The notes beneath the pieces are model-generated. The model saw nothing but the letters and a program-made list of their open reading frames with translations. It had not been told where the DNA came from and did not search any database. Below, piece after piece: positions 29,789 through 30,047 of a DNA stretch of 30,047 bases (positions within the stretch are counted from its first letter, which is position 1; every line of letters begins with the position of its first letter). Location of the stretch: contig JADRCO010000592.1 of assembly GCA_021464525.1 (NCBI GenBank), positions 1 through 30,047 of the forward strand, written 5' to 3'. The position numbers were made by a program, and so were the translations under genes. This stretch comes from Rhizophagus sp. LPA8_4_AMF. Its lineage: Eukaryota; Glomeromycota; Glomeromycetes; Glomerales; Glomeraceae.

Positions 29789-30047
29789 AAAAATAAAATT
29801 CGTGCAATACAGCTTTAAATTGGATGTAATTTATATTTTTTAACAAAAATTTTTCACAAATAATTTTATTTATTGAAAATTTATTATATTAAATATACTG
29901 TTAAACTAGAAGCAAAAGTAACACATTTATATTTTATAATGATGTTAAAAATCATGAGTTTATTATGTTTTATTAAAAAGATTATTAAATTTGAAATCAA
30001 AAATTTTATTTTTAACGTAAACAACAACACAAAGAAGGTAATCTAAT
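29789..30047. other. AT-rich DNA to the window end
   Basis: No gene or repeat with structure recognised other than A/T simple sequence. Confidence 0.5.

Overview
The window looks like nuclear DNA of an arbuscular mycorrhizal fungus (Glomeromycotina), most likely Rhizophagus irregularis or a close relative. The grounds are very AT-rich DNA full of homopolymers, short GT..AG introns (68-163 nt in the models below), degenerate TTAGGG repeats, many small non-autonomous transposons, and a mix of families known to be expanded in these fungi: Argonaute, BTB-BACK-TLDc and Crinkler-like (CRN) proteins. The species name is an inference; no rRNA or other marker gene is present.

Layout. 1-4121: truncated foldback element, then AT-rich DNA with only weak coding remnants. 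4122-5092 (-): four-exon gene for a small two-repeat Myb-like protein, with a 24-nt first coding exon and a 26-nt microexon. 6615-9305 (+): complete intronless Argonaute with a TATA box and an intact DEDH slicer tetrad. 9306-10344: intergenic DNA with a palindrome cluster and a 26-bp minisatellite. 10345-10938 (-): unrecognised 197-aa protein. 12947-14397 (+): two-exon BTB-BACK-TLDc gene. 14398-20300: no convincing gene; repeat-rich, with a foldback element built of TTTCGCCGAA units, a 34/54-bp tandem-repeat block, a 382-bp TIR element and a tRNA-like SINE remnant. 20493-23469 (+): CRN-like gene with ubiquitin-like N-terminus and P-loop NTPase, broken by frame changes and in-frame stops. 25134-26452 (-): three-exon P-loop kinase of the polynucleotide-kinase type with an RGG-rich tail. 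27289-30047: polypyrimidine tract, telomere-like repeats, a 393-bp TA-flanked MITE, a 42-bp palindrome, GGTCAGGTC repeats, a 59-bp tandem repeat and an 18-bp perfect inverted repeat.

How the genes relate. There is no operon-like organisation, as expected in a fungus. The Argonaute (small-RNA-guided silencing) and the RGG-tailed nucleotide kinase are both plausibly RNA/DNA-acting, but they are about 16 kb apart on opposite strands and nothing in the sequence links them. By eye the Argonaute and CRN loci are clearly richer in G+C than the Myb, 197-aa, BTB-TLDc and kinase genes, so two compositional classes of gene sit side by side. Splice models were made by hand from reading-frame continuity and GT..AG signals. 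No tRNA, rRNA or CRISPR array was seen.
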